Below are positions 40,037-49,752 of a stretch of 64,000 bases of DNA, in pieces. The notes beneath the pieces are model-generated. The model did not search any database. It was given only the letters and a program-made list of their open reading frames with translations, and was not told the DNA's origin. The stretch is from a virus, in IMG/VR virus record IMGVR_UViG_3300028676_000003, positions 62,001-126,000 of that record; one strand, written 5' to 3'. How positions within the stretch are numbered: the stretch's first letter is position 1; each line of letters starts with the position of its first letter. Both the position numbers and the translations under genes were made by a program.

Positions 40037-40834
40037 TTATCCATTCTGTACTTCATACGTTATTTTTCTATCATTTGGAAAATAGTATTCTTTTTTAGCA
40101 GTCTGTAACCACCATCTAGCCTCAATTGGGTCAAGATTTTCTTTGTAGTCAGCAAATAATGAACCAACTCTTTGATTAACGTGTTTGTAACCGAATTTAG
40201 GGATAACCATAACCTTAACATCTTTGAATGTCATTCTTAATAAGAATTCATAAATGAATGTTAATTTGATACTTGGTTTGAATCCTCCGAACTCATCTAA
40301 CACTGATTTCTTAACAACCATTCCGTCAATATTGAAGTTTTGATAAGCTAATAAAGCTGTGTTATCTAATACTCCTAATTCATCAGAAAAACTGTTTGCC
40401 CATACTGCTTCATTAGTAAATCCTAAGAAGTTTCCTTCAGGGTCAACGTCAATGATAATCGGCATGAATAAATCGATGTTTGTATGTTTTGTTTTGTATT
40501 CTACTGCGTTTTTAATCCAAATGTTTGCGAATTCGTCATCGAACTCTAAGATGCTTAACCATTCAGTTTTTACATTCGCAACACCCAAGTTAACTTGAGA
40601 GGCAAAGTCTGTTGGACCATCATTTTGAATAACTCTAACTGAGTCTTTGTAATCACCAAAGTCAAATGAATCTAAATAGCTTACTAAATCACTCCCTGCT
40701 GGAACTACAATAAGTAATTCATCAGGTCTTACGATTTGTGATTTAACACTTGCAATTGCATTAGCGAACATTGGTTTTGTAACTTCGTTCAATTCATGAA
40801 CAGGAAGTATAATTGATATTTGTGTTTTTTCCAT
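40037..40834 (-). CDS. Family 2-type glycosyltransferase
   Basis: 265 aa. GT-A fold: SIILPVHELNEVTKPMFANAIASVKSQ (nucleotide-sugar binding start), DELLIVVPAG, and WLSILEFDDEFANIW with the DxD-like EFDDE metal motif, then YQNFNIDGMVVKKSVL and an acceptor region. Adjacent (1 nt) to the sigma factor and 11 nt from another glycosyltransferase. The donor and acceptor are unknown: phage DNA, virion glycoprotein or host surface glycan. Confidence 0.85.
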   Translation of the reverse strand: MEKTQISIILPVHELNEVTKPMFANAIASVKSQIVRPDELLIVVPAGSDLVSYLDSFDFGDYKDSVRVIQNDGPTDFASQVNLGVANVKTEWLSILEFDDEFANIWIKNAVEYKTKHTNIDLFMPIIIDVDPEGNFLGFTNEAVWANSFSDELGVLDNTALLAYQNFNIDGMVVKKSVLDEFGGFKPSIKLTFIYEFLLRMTFKDVKVMVIPKFGYKHVNQRVGSLFADYKENLDPIEARWWLQTAKKEYYFPNDRKITYEVQNG

Positions 40835-40845
40835 TTGTTTATTTA

Positions 40846-42006
40846 TTATTTAGCTTCTGCTTTTGATGTTTTCTCTTTTAAAGCTTCCTCTAAAGTAGAT
40901 AATGTTTTTTTAAGCTCAACTAGTCTGTTTTCAACAAGAGTTGAATACGTTACCGTCATAGCTTCAACTTGATTTTCTTCAGTGTACTGACCTTTGCTTT
41001 CAAGAGCACCTTTAACTAAATCAGTTGGAACTCCATCTTCTAACCAAAGCTTCAAGTAAGTAGCAATCAATTCAGGAATGTTTGTAGTTGTATTTGTCCA
41101 AACTCCATTATTTTTGATTGTACCAACACCATTCTCATCAACTTCTTCCATCCATTCAGGAATAAGATTAGGTAATTTACCGATTACTGGTGTATTTGCT
41201 TCCATAGCCTCTAATGGGAATGTACCGAAACCTGAAGTATCGTCAATCCATACAGCTAAACAAGCTTTACCTAATTCTTCAGCAAATTGTTGTCTTGGTA
41301 GACCTCTTAATTCTCTGAAGGTAATCCATTTGTAGATTGGGTATTGTAAGTAGAATGACTTAGCAATCTTAGCCGCATCACTTTGATTTCTTGTGTGTAT
41401 CGCAACAACTGGAATCTTAGGTTTCTCGCTATCTTTGAAATAAGATGGGATAGAAACTGGAACAATGTGTGTTGCAATTGTTGGGAACAAGCTTGTTAAG
41501 TAATCTGCTTGTTTTTGACTTGTTGTAATTACATCATTGAAACCGAAGTCAGTTGTCCATCTTTTACCAATAGGTAATAATTCAAGCAAGTAATCATAAC
41601 TTTGAGAAATTACAACCTTTTTGCAAGGGAAACCTTTTACTTGGTCCATAATGTTTGAGAAAATCTCAGGGATAACAATAAAATCAGCTGGGCTAATGTT
41701 TAATTGTTGTGCTTCAATAGAGATGTGAGGCAAGTTTGCATATTCTTCACCTAACCATTCAGCGATACCTTGACCATCTTCATTTGCTCTTAATTTGTAG
41801 TCATTTTTTTCATGTAAAATCTTAGCTGAATATCCTAATTCATTAAGAATTTTTACGTGTTCGTAAATGTTAGCAATACCAGCCGTTGGGTTACCTTTGG
41901 TATCTAGAGTAAAAAAATATAGTGAGAAATCTTTATTTTTTAATTTATCGATAACTCCAGTCAATTGACCGATTTGTTCTTCGAATTGTTTTATTTGTTC
42001 TTCCAT
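40846..42006 (-). CDS. GT-B type glycosyltransferase
   Basis: 386 aa. N-terminal coiled-coil start (QFEEQIGQLTGVIDKLK). An N-terminal Rossmann half follows (FVIPEIFSNIMDQVKGFPCKKVVISQSYDYLL, DVITTSQKQADYL). The C-terminal half carries the nucleotide-sugar signature CLAVWIDDTSGFGTFPLEAMEANTPVIG, where the GFGxFPLEAM block corresponds to the E-x7-E region of GT4 enzymes. A helical tail (VELKKTLSTLEEALKEKTSK) completes it. It may glycosylate the same target as its neighbours. Confidence 0.82.
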   Translation of the reverse strand: MEEQIKQFEEQIGQLTGVIDKLKNKDFSLYFFTLDTKGNPTAGIANIYEHVKILNELGYSAKILHEKNDYKLRANEDGQGIAEWLGEEYANLPHISIEAQQLNISPADFIVIPEIFSNIMDQVKGFPCKKVVISQSYDYLLELLPIGKRWTTDFGFNDVITTSQKQADYLTSLFPTIATHIVPVSIPSYFKDSEKPKIPVVAIHTRNQSDAAKIAKSFYLQYPIYKWITFRELRGLPRQQFAEELGKACLAVWIDDTSGFGTFPLEAMEANTPVIGKLPNLIPEWMEEVDENGVGTIKNNGVWTNTTTNIPELIATYLKLWLEDGVPTDLVKGALESKGQYTEENQVEAMTVTYSTLVENRLVELKKTLSTLEEALKEKTSKAEAK

Positions 42007-42029
42007 TTTTATGTTTATTGGATAATTAA

Positions 42030-42395
42030 TTATTCTGTTTCTATTTCTTTGATAATTCCATAAGAAATAAGGGTATTAAATGCTATTTTATAAGATAACC
42101 CTAATTTATCTAAAGCTCTGTCGGCACCTAACGTGTCATCAGTTTCTTCATCTACATCGTCCATTATTATTTCTAATAACATTCTAAGTGTATCGTACTT
42201 TCCACCATCCACTTCAAATCCTCTTTCTGTTAAGATTTCTGTCATCTCAGAGCTGACGATTTTTCCATGCTCATCTCTAAATGTTTTCACTGTTTTATGT
42301 GAAACCACATCTGTAGGTTTTGTATCACCTAATTTAATGGCTTTGCTAAAAGCCTCAAGGTCTATTGAATAAACCACTCCACCAAAATCAATCAT
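42030..42395 (-). CDS. Hypothetical protein (121 aa)
   Basis: Starts MIDFGGVVYSIDLEAFSKAIKLGD. Contains FRDEHGKIVSSEMTEILTERG and a helical C-terminal half with an acidic stretch (IIMDDVDEETDD). Four nt from the gene upstream, within the long leftward transcript. No motif recognised. Confidence 0.55.
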   Translation of the reverse strand: MIDFGGVVYSIDLEAFSKAIKLGDTKPTDVVSHKTVKTFRDEHGKIVSSEMTEILTERGFEVDGGKYDTLRMLLEIIMDDVDEETDDTLGADRALDKLGLSYKIAFNTLISYGIIKEIETE

Positions 42396-42398
42396 AAT

Positions 42399-43001
42399 TT
42401 AAATCTCTTCGTATGTCGTTATTTTTGTTGAAAGTATTCTGTTTCTAAGTTCTTCATCTTTGATGAAATCAAGAATAGAATCTATCTCATAATCAGCTAC
42501 AGAATCAGCGTTATATGACGCTTTTACCTTAACACTAATTTTACCGCTTGGCTTGTTTGCTAGGGCAATTGGATTGGCTGTGATTAGAACATCTGCATCT
42601 CCCCACTCTTCCTCATTGTGTTTAACAAATCTTAACTTGTCAATTCTACAACTTGTTTTTGATAAAAAGAAATACGTTGAAGGAATACTCTTGTCGATTT
42701 CTCTACTAACTAATTCAACTTCATGTTCTTCATCATCTTTCATATCCATGATAAAATGATTAAATTGGTTCATTAAACCATCTGACATTTGGTCGGCATG
42801 GCCGAATATTTCTAGAGGTGCTTCCAAATATATGAAAGAGTTAAGTCTGTTAATGTCATCAAACTTAAAGAACTCAATTAAATTAAAGTTTGTTACATCA
42901 CCTACTGTCAATTCTGTCGGCTCGACATACTTGTCATAAGTGTAAACTAACTGTTCAATAAAACCTCGTAAAACCTCATTAATGCTAATTGCTATTTTCA
43001 T
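42399..43001 (-). CDS. Hypothetical protein, weakly nucleotidase-like (200 aa)
   Basis: Begins MKIAISINEVLRGFIEQLVYTYDKY. The segment STYFFLSKTSCRIDKLRFVKHNEEEWGDADVLITANPIALANKPSGKISVKVKASYN has the order of a HAD-type nucleotidase: strand, W-x-DADVLITA, KPxGK, IKV-x-YN. The first-motif DxDxT is missing, so catalysis is doubtful. I have seen similar blocks in hypothetical phage proteins. Function unproven. Confidence 0.5.
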   Translation of the reverse strand: MKIAISINEVLRGFIEQLVYTYDKYVEPTELTVGDVTNFNLIEFFKFDDINRLNSFIYLEAPLEIFGHADQMSDGLMNQFNHFIMDMKDDEEHEVELVSREIDKSIPSTYFFLSKTSCRIDKLRFVKHNEEEWGDADVLITANPIALANKPSGKISVKVKASYNADSVADYEIDSILDFIKDEELRNRILSTKITTYEEI

Positions 43002-43040
43002 AAACCCAATTTAAGACTGTAAGGCCCATAAGTAAAGTAA

Positions 43041-43916
43041 TTATCTAAATAAATCCGCTAATTTATCCCAAAAAGTTCTTTTTTTGATATTTTTAGGTTT
43101 AGATTCTATAATAATCACTTCTTTTTTCTTATAATCTTTGTGTTCAAATATTTGAATGAAGTATTTTGTTAGTCTATGTCTTACAACTTCATTCTCAGTA
43201 AACTCAACTACATTAACCCCTTCTTCAGGGTGTAACTTAGCCATTCTAACTAATTCAAACAAACAACTTGACTCAGGGTTTTTTAAATCGACCTGATTGC
43301 TATCACCTAATGCGATAACCTTTGTATTTTCAGCAAAACGAGTAAGAAGTGTTTTACCGTTGTTATCTGTTACGTTTTGAAACTCATCAAATAAAATGAT
43401 ACAGTTTGAAAGCGAACGTCCACGAATGCTTCCGAATACTTCCATCTTAACATATCCAGCATTGATTAGTTTTCCAGTTAATTCTTCTCCGATAAGCTTA
43501 TAGAAAGCATCTAAGAATGACATCATGATGAATTTAAGTTTATCTTTTTCATCACCTGGGAGTGTACCAAGGTCCTCATCTTTTAATTGAACAATAGACT
43601 TAACCAATTTGATTTCATGATATGTGTCAGGATTATTCTTTAAAAGAATAAGAGCTTCTGCAACACTTAAAAGAGTTTTACCAGTTCCTGCTGGCCCTGT
43701 ACAAATTGTAACATCTCCTTTTTTAATTGATTGTGTAAGCTTTTTTTGAACCTCATTTTTATGTTTCAAATCAATCTTAATTTGACTTAATAAATCTTCT
43801 TTACTAGAAACTTCTTGAGCTACTACTGCATCTGTTTTTTTAACCCTAGTAGTTCTTGTTGTTCCAGTTTTTGCTGTTGATGCCGACTTCGTTGTTGAAG
43901 ATGTTTTTCGTTGCAT
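43041..43916 (-). CDS. phoH: PhoH-like ATPase
   Basis: 291 aa. An unusual Ser/Thr/Lys-rich N-terminus (about 1-35) precedes the PhoH core: Walker A TGPAGTGKT (73-81), MEVFGSIRGRSLSNC, Walker B IILFDEFQNVT, and the sensor region KVIALGDSNQVD. PhoH proteins are common in marine phages; the biochemical role is thought to involve RNA or stress functions and is not settled. The start overlaps the upstream glycosyltransferase by 71 nt, in the low-complexity part only. Confidence 0.9.
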   Translation of the reverse strand: MQRKTSSTTKSASTAKTGTTRTTRVKKTDAVVAQEVSSKEDLLSQIKIDLKHKNEVQKKLTQSIKKGDVTICTGPAGTGKTLLSVAEALILLKNNPDTYHEIKLVKSIVQLKDEDLGTLPGDEKDKLKFIMMSFLDAFYKLIGEELTGKLINAGYVKMEVFGSIRGRSLSNCIILFDEFQNVTDNNGKTLLTRFAENTKVIALGDSNQVDLKNPESSCLFELVRMAKLHPEEGVNVVEFTENEVVRHRLTKYFIQIFEHKDYKKKEVIIIESKPKNIKKRTFWDKLADLFR

Positions 43917-44565
43917 GTGTGTTGTTGTTAATTCTATTATGGTTATTGAAATAGTCTACTTTTTTGTTTTGAATATCACTATAATCAATCTTTTGTACCG
44001 TCATATTTGGGAAAAAACCATAAATATTATTTGTCTTTTGTAAATCAGCGTAATAACCATCAATCGGTTTCTCACGTTTGGTAGCCAATTCAAGAATCTT
44101 ATTAAATAAGGTATCTCTAATTACAACTCCTTCTAGAGCAAATGTATTATGAAGTCTCATAATCTTTTCATTCACTTGGTCAGGAATTCCACCGTATGTA
44201 TGATTACCACCGAAATAAATCATATCCCAATCACTTGGTACGCTATTGATGTACTCTTCTAAATTAGCGATTTCAGGCATAAAGTAAACATCATCTTCAA
44301 AAATAACTACAGAAGAATATCCTTTTTCGATTGCTTCAGTTATTATATTTATATGTGTTTCCATGATTCCTAACTCACCCTTAAGCAGATTTTCGTTGTA
44401 TGTAGTTGTTGACCAATCATATAACTTTCCATCAATTGCTTGATATCTTTCAATATCATCTAAATTATGCTTAGCAAATTCCTTTAAAGAATTTTTCCAT
44501 CTGTCAGGTCTTCTTTTTAAATTAACACAAAAAGCCTTATCAAAATATTTTGTTAATACACTCAT
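43846..44565 (-). CDS. Family 25-type glycosyltransferase
   Basis: 239 aa. Canonical GT25 start: FDKAFCVNLKRRPDRWKNSLKEF, then YQAIDG, KGELGIMETHINIITEAIEKGYSSVVIFEDDVYFMPE, with the EDD metal motif, and WDMIYFGGNHTYGG. The C-terminal 25 residues (Asn-rich) overlap the PhoH gene in another frame. Start overlaps the preceding stop as TAATG. Known members transfer galactose or glucose to LPS or proteins; target here unknown. Confidence 0.88.
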   Translation of the reverse strand: MSVLTKYFDKAFCVNLKRRPDRWKNSLKEFAKHNLDDIERYQAIDGKLYDWSTTTYNENLLKGELGIMETHINIITEAIEKGYSSVVIFEDDVYFMPEIANLEEYINSVPSDWDMIYFGGNHTYGGIPDQVNEKIMRLHNTFALEGVVIRDTLFNKILELATKREKPIDGYYADLQKTNNIYGFFPNMTVQKIDYSDIQNKKVDYFNNHNRINNNTHATKNIFNNEVGINSKNWNNKNY

Positions 44566-45494
44566 TATTTTTTCTCTTTATTCTCGTATTTAGTATCTAG
44601 TTTATCTTGTCTATATCCTTCCATGATATATTCACCGTTAGTTTTTACATCAGCAATGAACTTTACAACGTAGTGTCCATTATGTGTTACAATCTTGTCG
44701 AATACCAAATTGTTATATTCGTATAAATGATTGTTTGCCGCACCTTGGGTTTTATCAGTAACAAAACCAACCTCATCTAGTTCAAGCATTGTACCACCCA
44801 TTTGAGTGTTTTCAATTACTTTTTTAATATTTGAAATGAAGAACCTACTAGCTCTGTTGTATTCATCAGGGTATAGGCTAACATAAAATTCTAATAAGTG
44901 TTTTGTTTCATCTATCTTACGAATCTTAAGTGTTTTTGTATAGTCTTCCAAATAAAAGTTAGGAGCGTTGCTTCTTTTAATCTTGATTGGTCTTTCATTT
45001 TTATCTTGTACAAAATAATCATGTCCGCTAATCTCAGCACGTGTTACCTCACCAACATCTTCATTCACTGGTTTTTCTTCCAAATTAGAGATATCAAATG
45101 TTTCATGAACACTTTTACCAATCTCAGTATTATCTACGATTAAAACAGCTGGATATGGGTCAAAACTATCTAGATTAGGTTTTGTAATCTTTAATTTTTT
45201 ATCAGCCATTTTATAAATTGGGTTATCATTTTCATCATACCCTTCTAACTTGATGGTTTTACCTTCTGTTGCTTCCATAATCTTATACATTCTCCAACGT
45301 AAATCCATAACTTCTTGAGTTATCTCACCATTGATTAATGAATCAGATATCTTTCCTTGATTTAAACGAGTTGATTGGGTTGCATCTGTTACTAACCCTT
45401 CACCTGTTTGTGATAATGCATTCTTTTCTACGTTGCTTAACGCTACAGCCGCTACAGCCGCTTGTTTTTTAACCCATTTGGTAATTTTTCCCAT
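44565..45494 (-). CDS. Hypothetical protein (309 aa)
   Basis: Begins MGKITKWVKKQAAVAAVALSN with a basic amphipathic helix. A strand-rich middle follows: LEGYDENDNPIYKMADKK, then YFVQDKNERPIKIKRSN. The C-terminal domain is beta-rich (HLYEYNNLVFDKIVTHNGHYVVKFIADV). The composition suits a virion or baseplate protein, although it lies between glycosyltransferase genes. Unknown family. Confidence 0.55.
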   Translation of the reverse strand: MGKITKWVKKQAAVAAVALSNVEKNALSQTGEGLVTDATQSTRLNQGKISDSLINGEITQEVMDLRWRMYKIMEATEGKTIKLEGYDENDNPIYKMADKKLKITKPNLDSFDPYPAVLIVDNTEIGKSVHETFDISNLEEKPVNEDVGEVTRAEISGHDYFVQDKNERPIKIKRSNAPNFYLEDYTKTLKIRKIDETKHLLEFYVSLYPDEYNRASRFFISNIKKVIENTQMGGTMLELDEVGFVTDKTQGAANNHLYEYNNLVFDKIVTHNGHYVVKFIADVKTNGEYIMEGYRQDKLDTKYENKEKK

Positions 45495-45495
45495 T

Positions 45496-46149
45496 TTAGT
45501 TGTGTTTTAAATAACTGCAATTCAAAAGATTGAAGTTATATGTATTGTAATTTGTTTTATGTTTTGTTAGAAGATATGGTAGACTCAATTGGTCTTGTAT
45601 TGAATACATTGCATTGTGGTAAAACCAATCTTTCATTAGATTATTATCTTTATCCTTGATTAATTCTTTTGAATACATAAAGCATCCGCAAGCAAATAAC
45701 TTATCATCTACGAATTCTTCATCCTGAGTGTATTTAAGCACTTGTTTATCCATATCCTCTCCTTGGTATCGACTAATCAAATAATTATCACCACGGGCCA
45801 TAAGATTGTTCATGAAGTCTAATTCTGATTGTATTGTATTTCTATAAGGATGATTGAATAAACATAAGTCATATCCTTCTATTCCTTTTAGTAGCTGTTC
45901 AATTATTCCATCATTTAGTGTAAACTTTGAATCGGCCCAAATATAATAATCATAATCTTCATCTAATTCCCATTCAAGCATCTTAGGAATCTTACCTTTG
46001 AGTCTTGAATGTAGACTAAGTGCTCTAGATGGTGTATTTGAATCATTATAAAGAACCACATCAACATTGTACTTAGCCAATTCTTCATGGTTATTAATTA
46101 TAAGTTGTGAATGTCCACCGAAAGCACCTGATATAAGTTTTATTTTCAT
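45496..46149 (-). CDS. Glycosyltransferase-like protein (DUF616-type)
   Basis: 217 aa. MKIKLISGAFGGHSQ start, NVDVVLYNDSN, then KIPKMLEWELDEDYDYYIWADSKFTL with the WADS pattern of DUF616 glycosyltransferase-like proteins, CLFNHPYRNTIQSEL, CGCFMYSKELIKD and WFYHNAMYSIQDQLSLPYLL. Overlaps the upstream methyltransferase start by 1 nt. Probably acts in the same glycan-building set. Confidence 0.75.
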   Translation of the reverse strand: MKIKLISGAFGGHSQLIINNHEELAKYNVDVVLYNDSNTPSRALSLHSRLKGKIPKMLEWELDEDYDYYIWADSKFTLNDGIIEQLLKGIEGYDLCLFNHPYRNTIQSELDFMNNLMARGDNYLISRYQGEDMDKQVLKYTQDEEFVDDKLFACGCFMYSKELIKDKDNNLMKDWFYHNAMYSIQDQLSLPYLLTKHKTNYNTYNFNLLNCSYLKHN

Positions 46150-46703
46150 TAAAAGGTTATTTTAAAGACAATTTCTTTATTGTAACCAGTATCAGTATCA
46201 AGAGTTTCAACTTCTACCAATTTAGGATTAGCTATTTTTAAAATATCATCAAAAATATCCTTAGAAATAGCCAAATCAGGAACATCTACACCATGTTGTA
46301 AATTATGCGCTAATTCCTCTGTAGCTCCGTCAGCAAATGGTATAAATAATGTGATACATAATTTTTTTGTTGCGCTATTTAAAGCATTCGCAAATATTCT
46401 TTCCCATTCATAGTTATGTTCCAATACGTGTCTCATATGAATTCCTTCAACACTTGATTCATATTCACATAAATCAATGTGTTTTTTTGTTGCAAATGGA
46501 GTATCACTTCCATCGATACCAATAGCCTGTGGACAGAATCTAAGGAAACCACCACCACCTACTCCCCAATCTTCAATTGTTTCACAGTCAGCTAAAAAAT
46601 CAGCACCAATTTGGTACGTTGATGTTTCTCCATATTTGTATGAACTTGGTATTCCTGATTTTAAATCTTTATACCAATTGTCCCATTTTCCTACATTACT
46701 CAT
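46149..46703 (-). CDS. Class I methyltransferase-like protein
   Basis: 184 aa. IEDWGVGGGGFLRFCP is the AdoMet-binding motif I, AIGIDGSD ends strand 2 with Asp, IDLCEYESSVEGIHMRHVLEHNYEW holds motif IV-like HVLEH. LCITLFIPF follows. Overlaps the fused GT gene upstream by 8 nt. It may methylate a sugar or glycan made by the neighbours; target inferred only. Confidence 0.75.
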   Translation of the reverse strand: MSNVGKWDNWYKDLKSGIPSSYKYGETSTYQIGADFLADCETIEDWGVGGGGFLRFCPQAIGIDGSDTPFATKKHIDLCEYESSVEGIHMRHVLEHNYEWERIFANALNSATKKLCITLFIPFADGATEELAHNLQHGVDVPDLAISKDIFDDILKIANPKLVEVETLDTDTGYNKEIVFKITF

Positions 46704-48018
46704 TTCTTTTTAATATTGTTAATCCGTTGTTATTTGTTAAGTCTTCTAGAATACTCCAATTGGTATTCTCAGCCAAGAAATCTTCCATAGCCGTTCTAAG
46801 TCCAAGCTTCGTTGATGATTGTCCTTTAATAATCTCACTTGCATGTTGATAGATTTGCTCATCAACTCTACCAAACGTAGTTGTATCATGAAGTATGATA
46901 TACTTAGATACATTACCTTCGTGAATTCTTAATTCTGCAATTAATTGATTGTAAGTGTGAAGTGTATCTATGAAAAGAAGCTCCGTTGGTTCAATTGTTA
47001 AATTAAGAGTATCTGCCAATACAAAAGAATGATTTAGTAATTGAGTACTTTCAGTCATTATTTGTTGTATTTCATGAGTTGATTGGATATCATAAGAGAT
47101 AAGTCTTTCAGGATTTGCCATTATAAAAGCAAGAGTCGAAGCTCCCCATCTAACACCCATTTCTGTTATGTGCTTACACTCTTCACCATATCTTTTAAGA
47201 ACTGGCATGTGTTCATAAATGTCTATACTCTGTGTTACATTTGGATTAACCAAAGAAACATTATATAGTTCTGTAATTCTATTGCTCATTGCGTTTTCAT
47301 TTGTTTTTGTAAATGTTAAAAACGTAGGTCTTAAATTTGAATATTCAAAGTTAGGTTTCAAATAATGTGGATTATTATTGTCAACATAAGCTCTGATATC
47401 TTCAACACCACTCGTTTTCATTGATTTTTTTGATTGACCTTCATAGTGTATGATAGGTGAGTTTAAAACATAGGCTAAGTTAAATCCTCTTTCGTAAATA
47501 GAATGAAAGATAAAATCATCACCACAATATGTTTTAATGTAGCTTGGTAGTGTTGGAAATAATGCATGTCTAAGACTGAAATCCCATCCTTGCATATTAA
47601 CAAACGGCTCAACTACTCTATAGTTTAATTGTGTTTGTTCTGAACTATAACTCATATGGTTAGTTGAATGTACTACGATACCAACATAAGGTTCTTTATC
47701 GAAAACCGCAATGGTTGATTCAACAAAGTTGCTACATAAATTAATATCGTTATTCAAGAAACATAAGTATTCATTCTTATAGGTTGCATGAAACCAAGAC
47801 CACACATGATTAAGTGGGATATTCTCAGCATTCCTAACTATTTCTACGTTTTCGTAGTCTATTGAATCTAAAAATTCGCTAGTTCCTTCTTCGGTTGAAG
47901 CTTGGTCAACCAAAACGATTTCAAAATCATCACTTGTTTGTGTTTGTAAGTCTTTCAAACAATCTCTAGTGAACTCAATGTTATCTAAATTCACTATTAA
48001 AATTTTTAGTTTTTTCAT
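46696..48018 (-). CDS. GT2 glycosyltransferase fused to a methyltransferase-like domain
   Basis: 440 aa. N-terminal GT2: KILIVNLDNIEFTRDCLKDLQTQTSDDFEIVLVDQAST, then YLCFLNNDINL, with NND in the DxD position, and KTYCGDDFIFHSIYERGF. C-terminal part (about 265-430): HITEMGVRWGASTLAFIMANPERLISYDIQ, TELLFIDTLHTYNQLIAEL, KYIILHDTTTFG. This is the CmcI/Methyltransf_24-type AdoMet fold. Coupling of sugar transfer and methylation in one chain is notable. Confidence 0.82.
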   Translation of the reverse strand: MKKLKILIVNLDNIEFTRDCLKDLQTQTSDDFEIVLVDQASTEEGTSEFLDSIDYENVEIVRNAENIPLNHVWSWFHATYKNEYLCFLNNDINLCSNFVESTIAVFDKEPYVGIVVHSTNHMSYSSEQTQLNYRVVEPFVNMQGWDFSLRHALFPTLPSYIKTYCGDDFIFHSIYERGFNLAYVLNSPIIHYEGQSKKSMKTSGVEDIRAYVDNNNPHYLKPNFEYSNLRPTFLTFTKTNENAMSNRITELYNVSLVNPNVTQSIDIYEHMPVLKRYGEECKHITEMGVRWGASTLAFIMANPERLISYDIQSTHEIQQIMTESTQLLNHSFVLADTLNLTIEPTELLFIDTLHTYNQLIAELRIHEGNVSKYIILHDTTTFGRVDEQIYQHASEIIKGQSSTKLGLRTAMEDFLAENTNWSILEDLTNNNGLTILKRNE

Positions 48019-49694
48019 TATATAAGTTTTTTATAAATGTCAATTATCTCCTTAGCAACAACATCACTCTTAAATTTATCTAAGTCAGTTGGTACTTCAT
48101 GTAGTGTTTTTGATATTATATCACCAGTAGCGTTAACATTATATATCCAACCTTTTTTACCACATAACCATCCTTCAATAGTTGTTCTACCTAAAAGAAT
48201 TCCAGCTGTCTCATCACATTGGTGAATAAACTTTTCGATGTTAGGTGTTGGCTCAAAATATGTCACGTGGTCATTTTGTGCAATGTATGCATCTAGCGTA
48301 GCTTCACGTTTTTTACCAACAATCCATAATTCACCACCTTCTTCTTTGGTTGTGTTAATTAAGTCTACTAGGGTTTGGATTCTCAAGAAATCAATAGTTC
48401 CAACGAATAGTGTTCTTTTCTTGGTTCTTTTTTCTGTTAGTTTAACTTCTTTAAATCTTGTTGTGTCAATTGGATTATAGATAATATCAATCATCTCACT
48501 ATCAATCCCAAATTTATCAATAAGATAGTCTTTGATTTCAGGACGAATAGCAATGTATTTTTTTACATTATCAGTAATAAAAGGTTCTTCCATTGGAATT
48601 ACTTCTGAGTGGATTGAAGTTACTATCGGAGTATTTGGATAGAACTTAGCCAAGTGTTCAGTAATTGGTTTGTGGTTTGAATGGATTACATCGAATTCTA
48701 CATTAGAAACTTTATAAAGAGTCGCTTCTTGTGATGGAATTTCACCTTGTGGTGTCTTAAGTAACCATTTACCATCCCCTAACTTATACCCAGGAGGTGA
48801 TTTCAAGTCATATGTCTTGATTCCTATACCATTAGCAATCTTATTAAGTGGATTACCCAAGTTGGCCCAAATACTAACCTCACAACCTTGTTTCATAAGT
48901 TGTTTAGCCAATTCAAAAACATATAATTCTGAACCAGTATGTGATTGTAAACTTAAACAACCAATAAGGACCTTAAGCTTCTCACCTTTACGAATAACTC
49001 TTTTTATTTCAGCTGGCAATACACTAGCATATTTTTCACTAAAATTAATACGGTTTGTTTCCCAAGAATCATTTGTTTCACCAATTGATTTATGGTTTAT
49101 TCTGATTTGAGTTGAAACTCCTACCTTAACACCTTCCAAGTAATTATCAAATGAGAATGTAACATCATAGAAATGGAATCCTTCAACTGATTCATCAAAG
49201 GTTGCTTTGATACGTGTTTTGTCAACTGCGAAGAATACACCATCAACATTTACAACTTCTTCCAAGTGTTGCCCTAAGTCATCAGAATAAGCTGATAACC
49301 AAGATTTACCACCACTAGTATGTTGTACTCTACCAAACATTTTTTTAGGGTCTTCCCACCATTTACCTGAAGAAGGCATAGCTTTACTTCCAGCAACACC
49401 AATTATTCCAAATTCAGGGTTCTTTTCAAACTGTTTAAGTAATTTATTACCCCATTGCTTAGTATCAATAGAAATATCATCATGACAAAATACAACTATA
49501 TCGTATTTCGCTTGATTTAAGCCTTGATTATATGCTGAGGTTAGTGATTGTCCACCATTGAAATATGTTGACGCAGGGTCGTTGTTATTGATGATTTCAA
49601 TAACTTCAATGTGTTTATGTAGACCAGAAGATTTGATTATATGGTCAATGTGTGGTTTATTATGTTCTTTTGTGCAATATACAACTGTTATCAT
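48018..49694 (-). CDS. Two-domain glycosyltransferase (GT-A plus GT-B)
   Basis: 558 aa. Residues 1-225: GT-A domain MITVVYCTKEHNKPHIDHI, AKYDIVVFCHDDISID (metal motif HDD), GVAGSKAMP, VNVDGVFFAVDKT. Residues 245-558: GT4-like GT-B domain LIGCLSLQSHTGSELYVFELAKQLMKQGCEVSIWA, VIHSNHKPITEHL, then TLFVGTIDFLRIQTLVDLI and GILLGRTTIEGWLCGK. First gene of the leftward glycan operon, with a near match to the late-type motif 27 nt upstream. Confidence 0.85.
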   Translation of the reverse strand: MITVVYCTKEHNKPHIDHIIKSSGLHKHIEVIEIINNNDPASTYFNGGQSLTSAYNQGLNQAKYDIVVFCHDDISIDTKQWGNKLLKQFEKNPEFGIIGVAGSKAMPSSGKWWEDPKKMFGRVQHTSGGKSWLSAYSDDLGQHLEEVVNVDGVFFAVDKTRIKATFDESVEGFHFYDVTFSFDNYLEGVKVGVSTQIRINHKSIGETNDSWETNRINFSEKYASVLPAEIKRVIRKGEKLKVLIGCLSLQSHTGSELYVFELAKQLMKQGCEVSIWANLGNPLNKIANGIGIKTYDLKSPPGYKLGDGKWLLKTPQGEIPSQEATLYKVSNVEFDVIHSNHKPITEHLAKFYPNTPIVTSIHSEVIPMEEPFITDNVKKYIAIRPEIKDYLIDKFGIDSEMIDIIYNPIDTTRFKEVKLTEKRTKKRTLFVGTIDFLRIQTLVDLINTTKEEGGELWIVGKKREATLDAYIAQNDHVTYFEPTPNIEKFIHQCDETAGILLGRTTIEGWLCGKKGWIYNVNATGDIISKTLHEVPTDLDKFKSDVVAKEIIDIYKKLI

Positions 49695-49721
49695 GATTTT
49701 AATTTTTCATAATAATAGTAT

Positions 49722-49729
49722 TTAAATAT
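49722..49729 (-). promoter_or_regulatory. Near match to the late-type promoter motif (- strand)
   Basis: Reads ATATTTAA (7 of 8 matches) 27 nt before the start at 49694; the only candidate seen for the long glycosyltransferase operon. Confidence 0.3.
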
Positions 49730-49752
49730 CAAAGTGTAAATGGTTTATAAAC

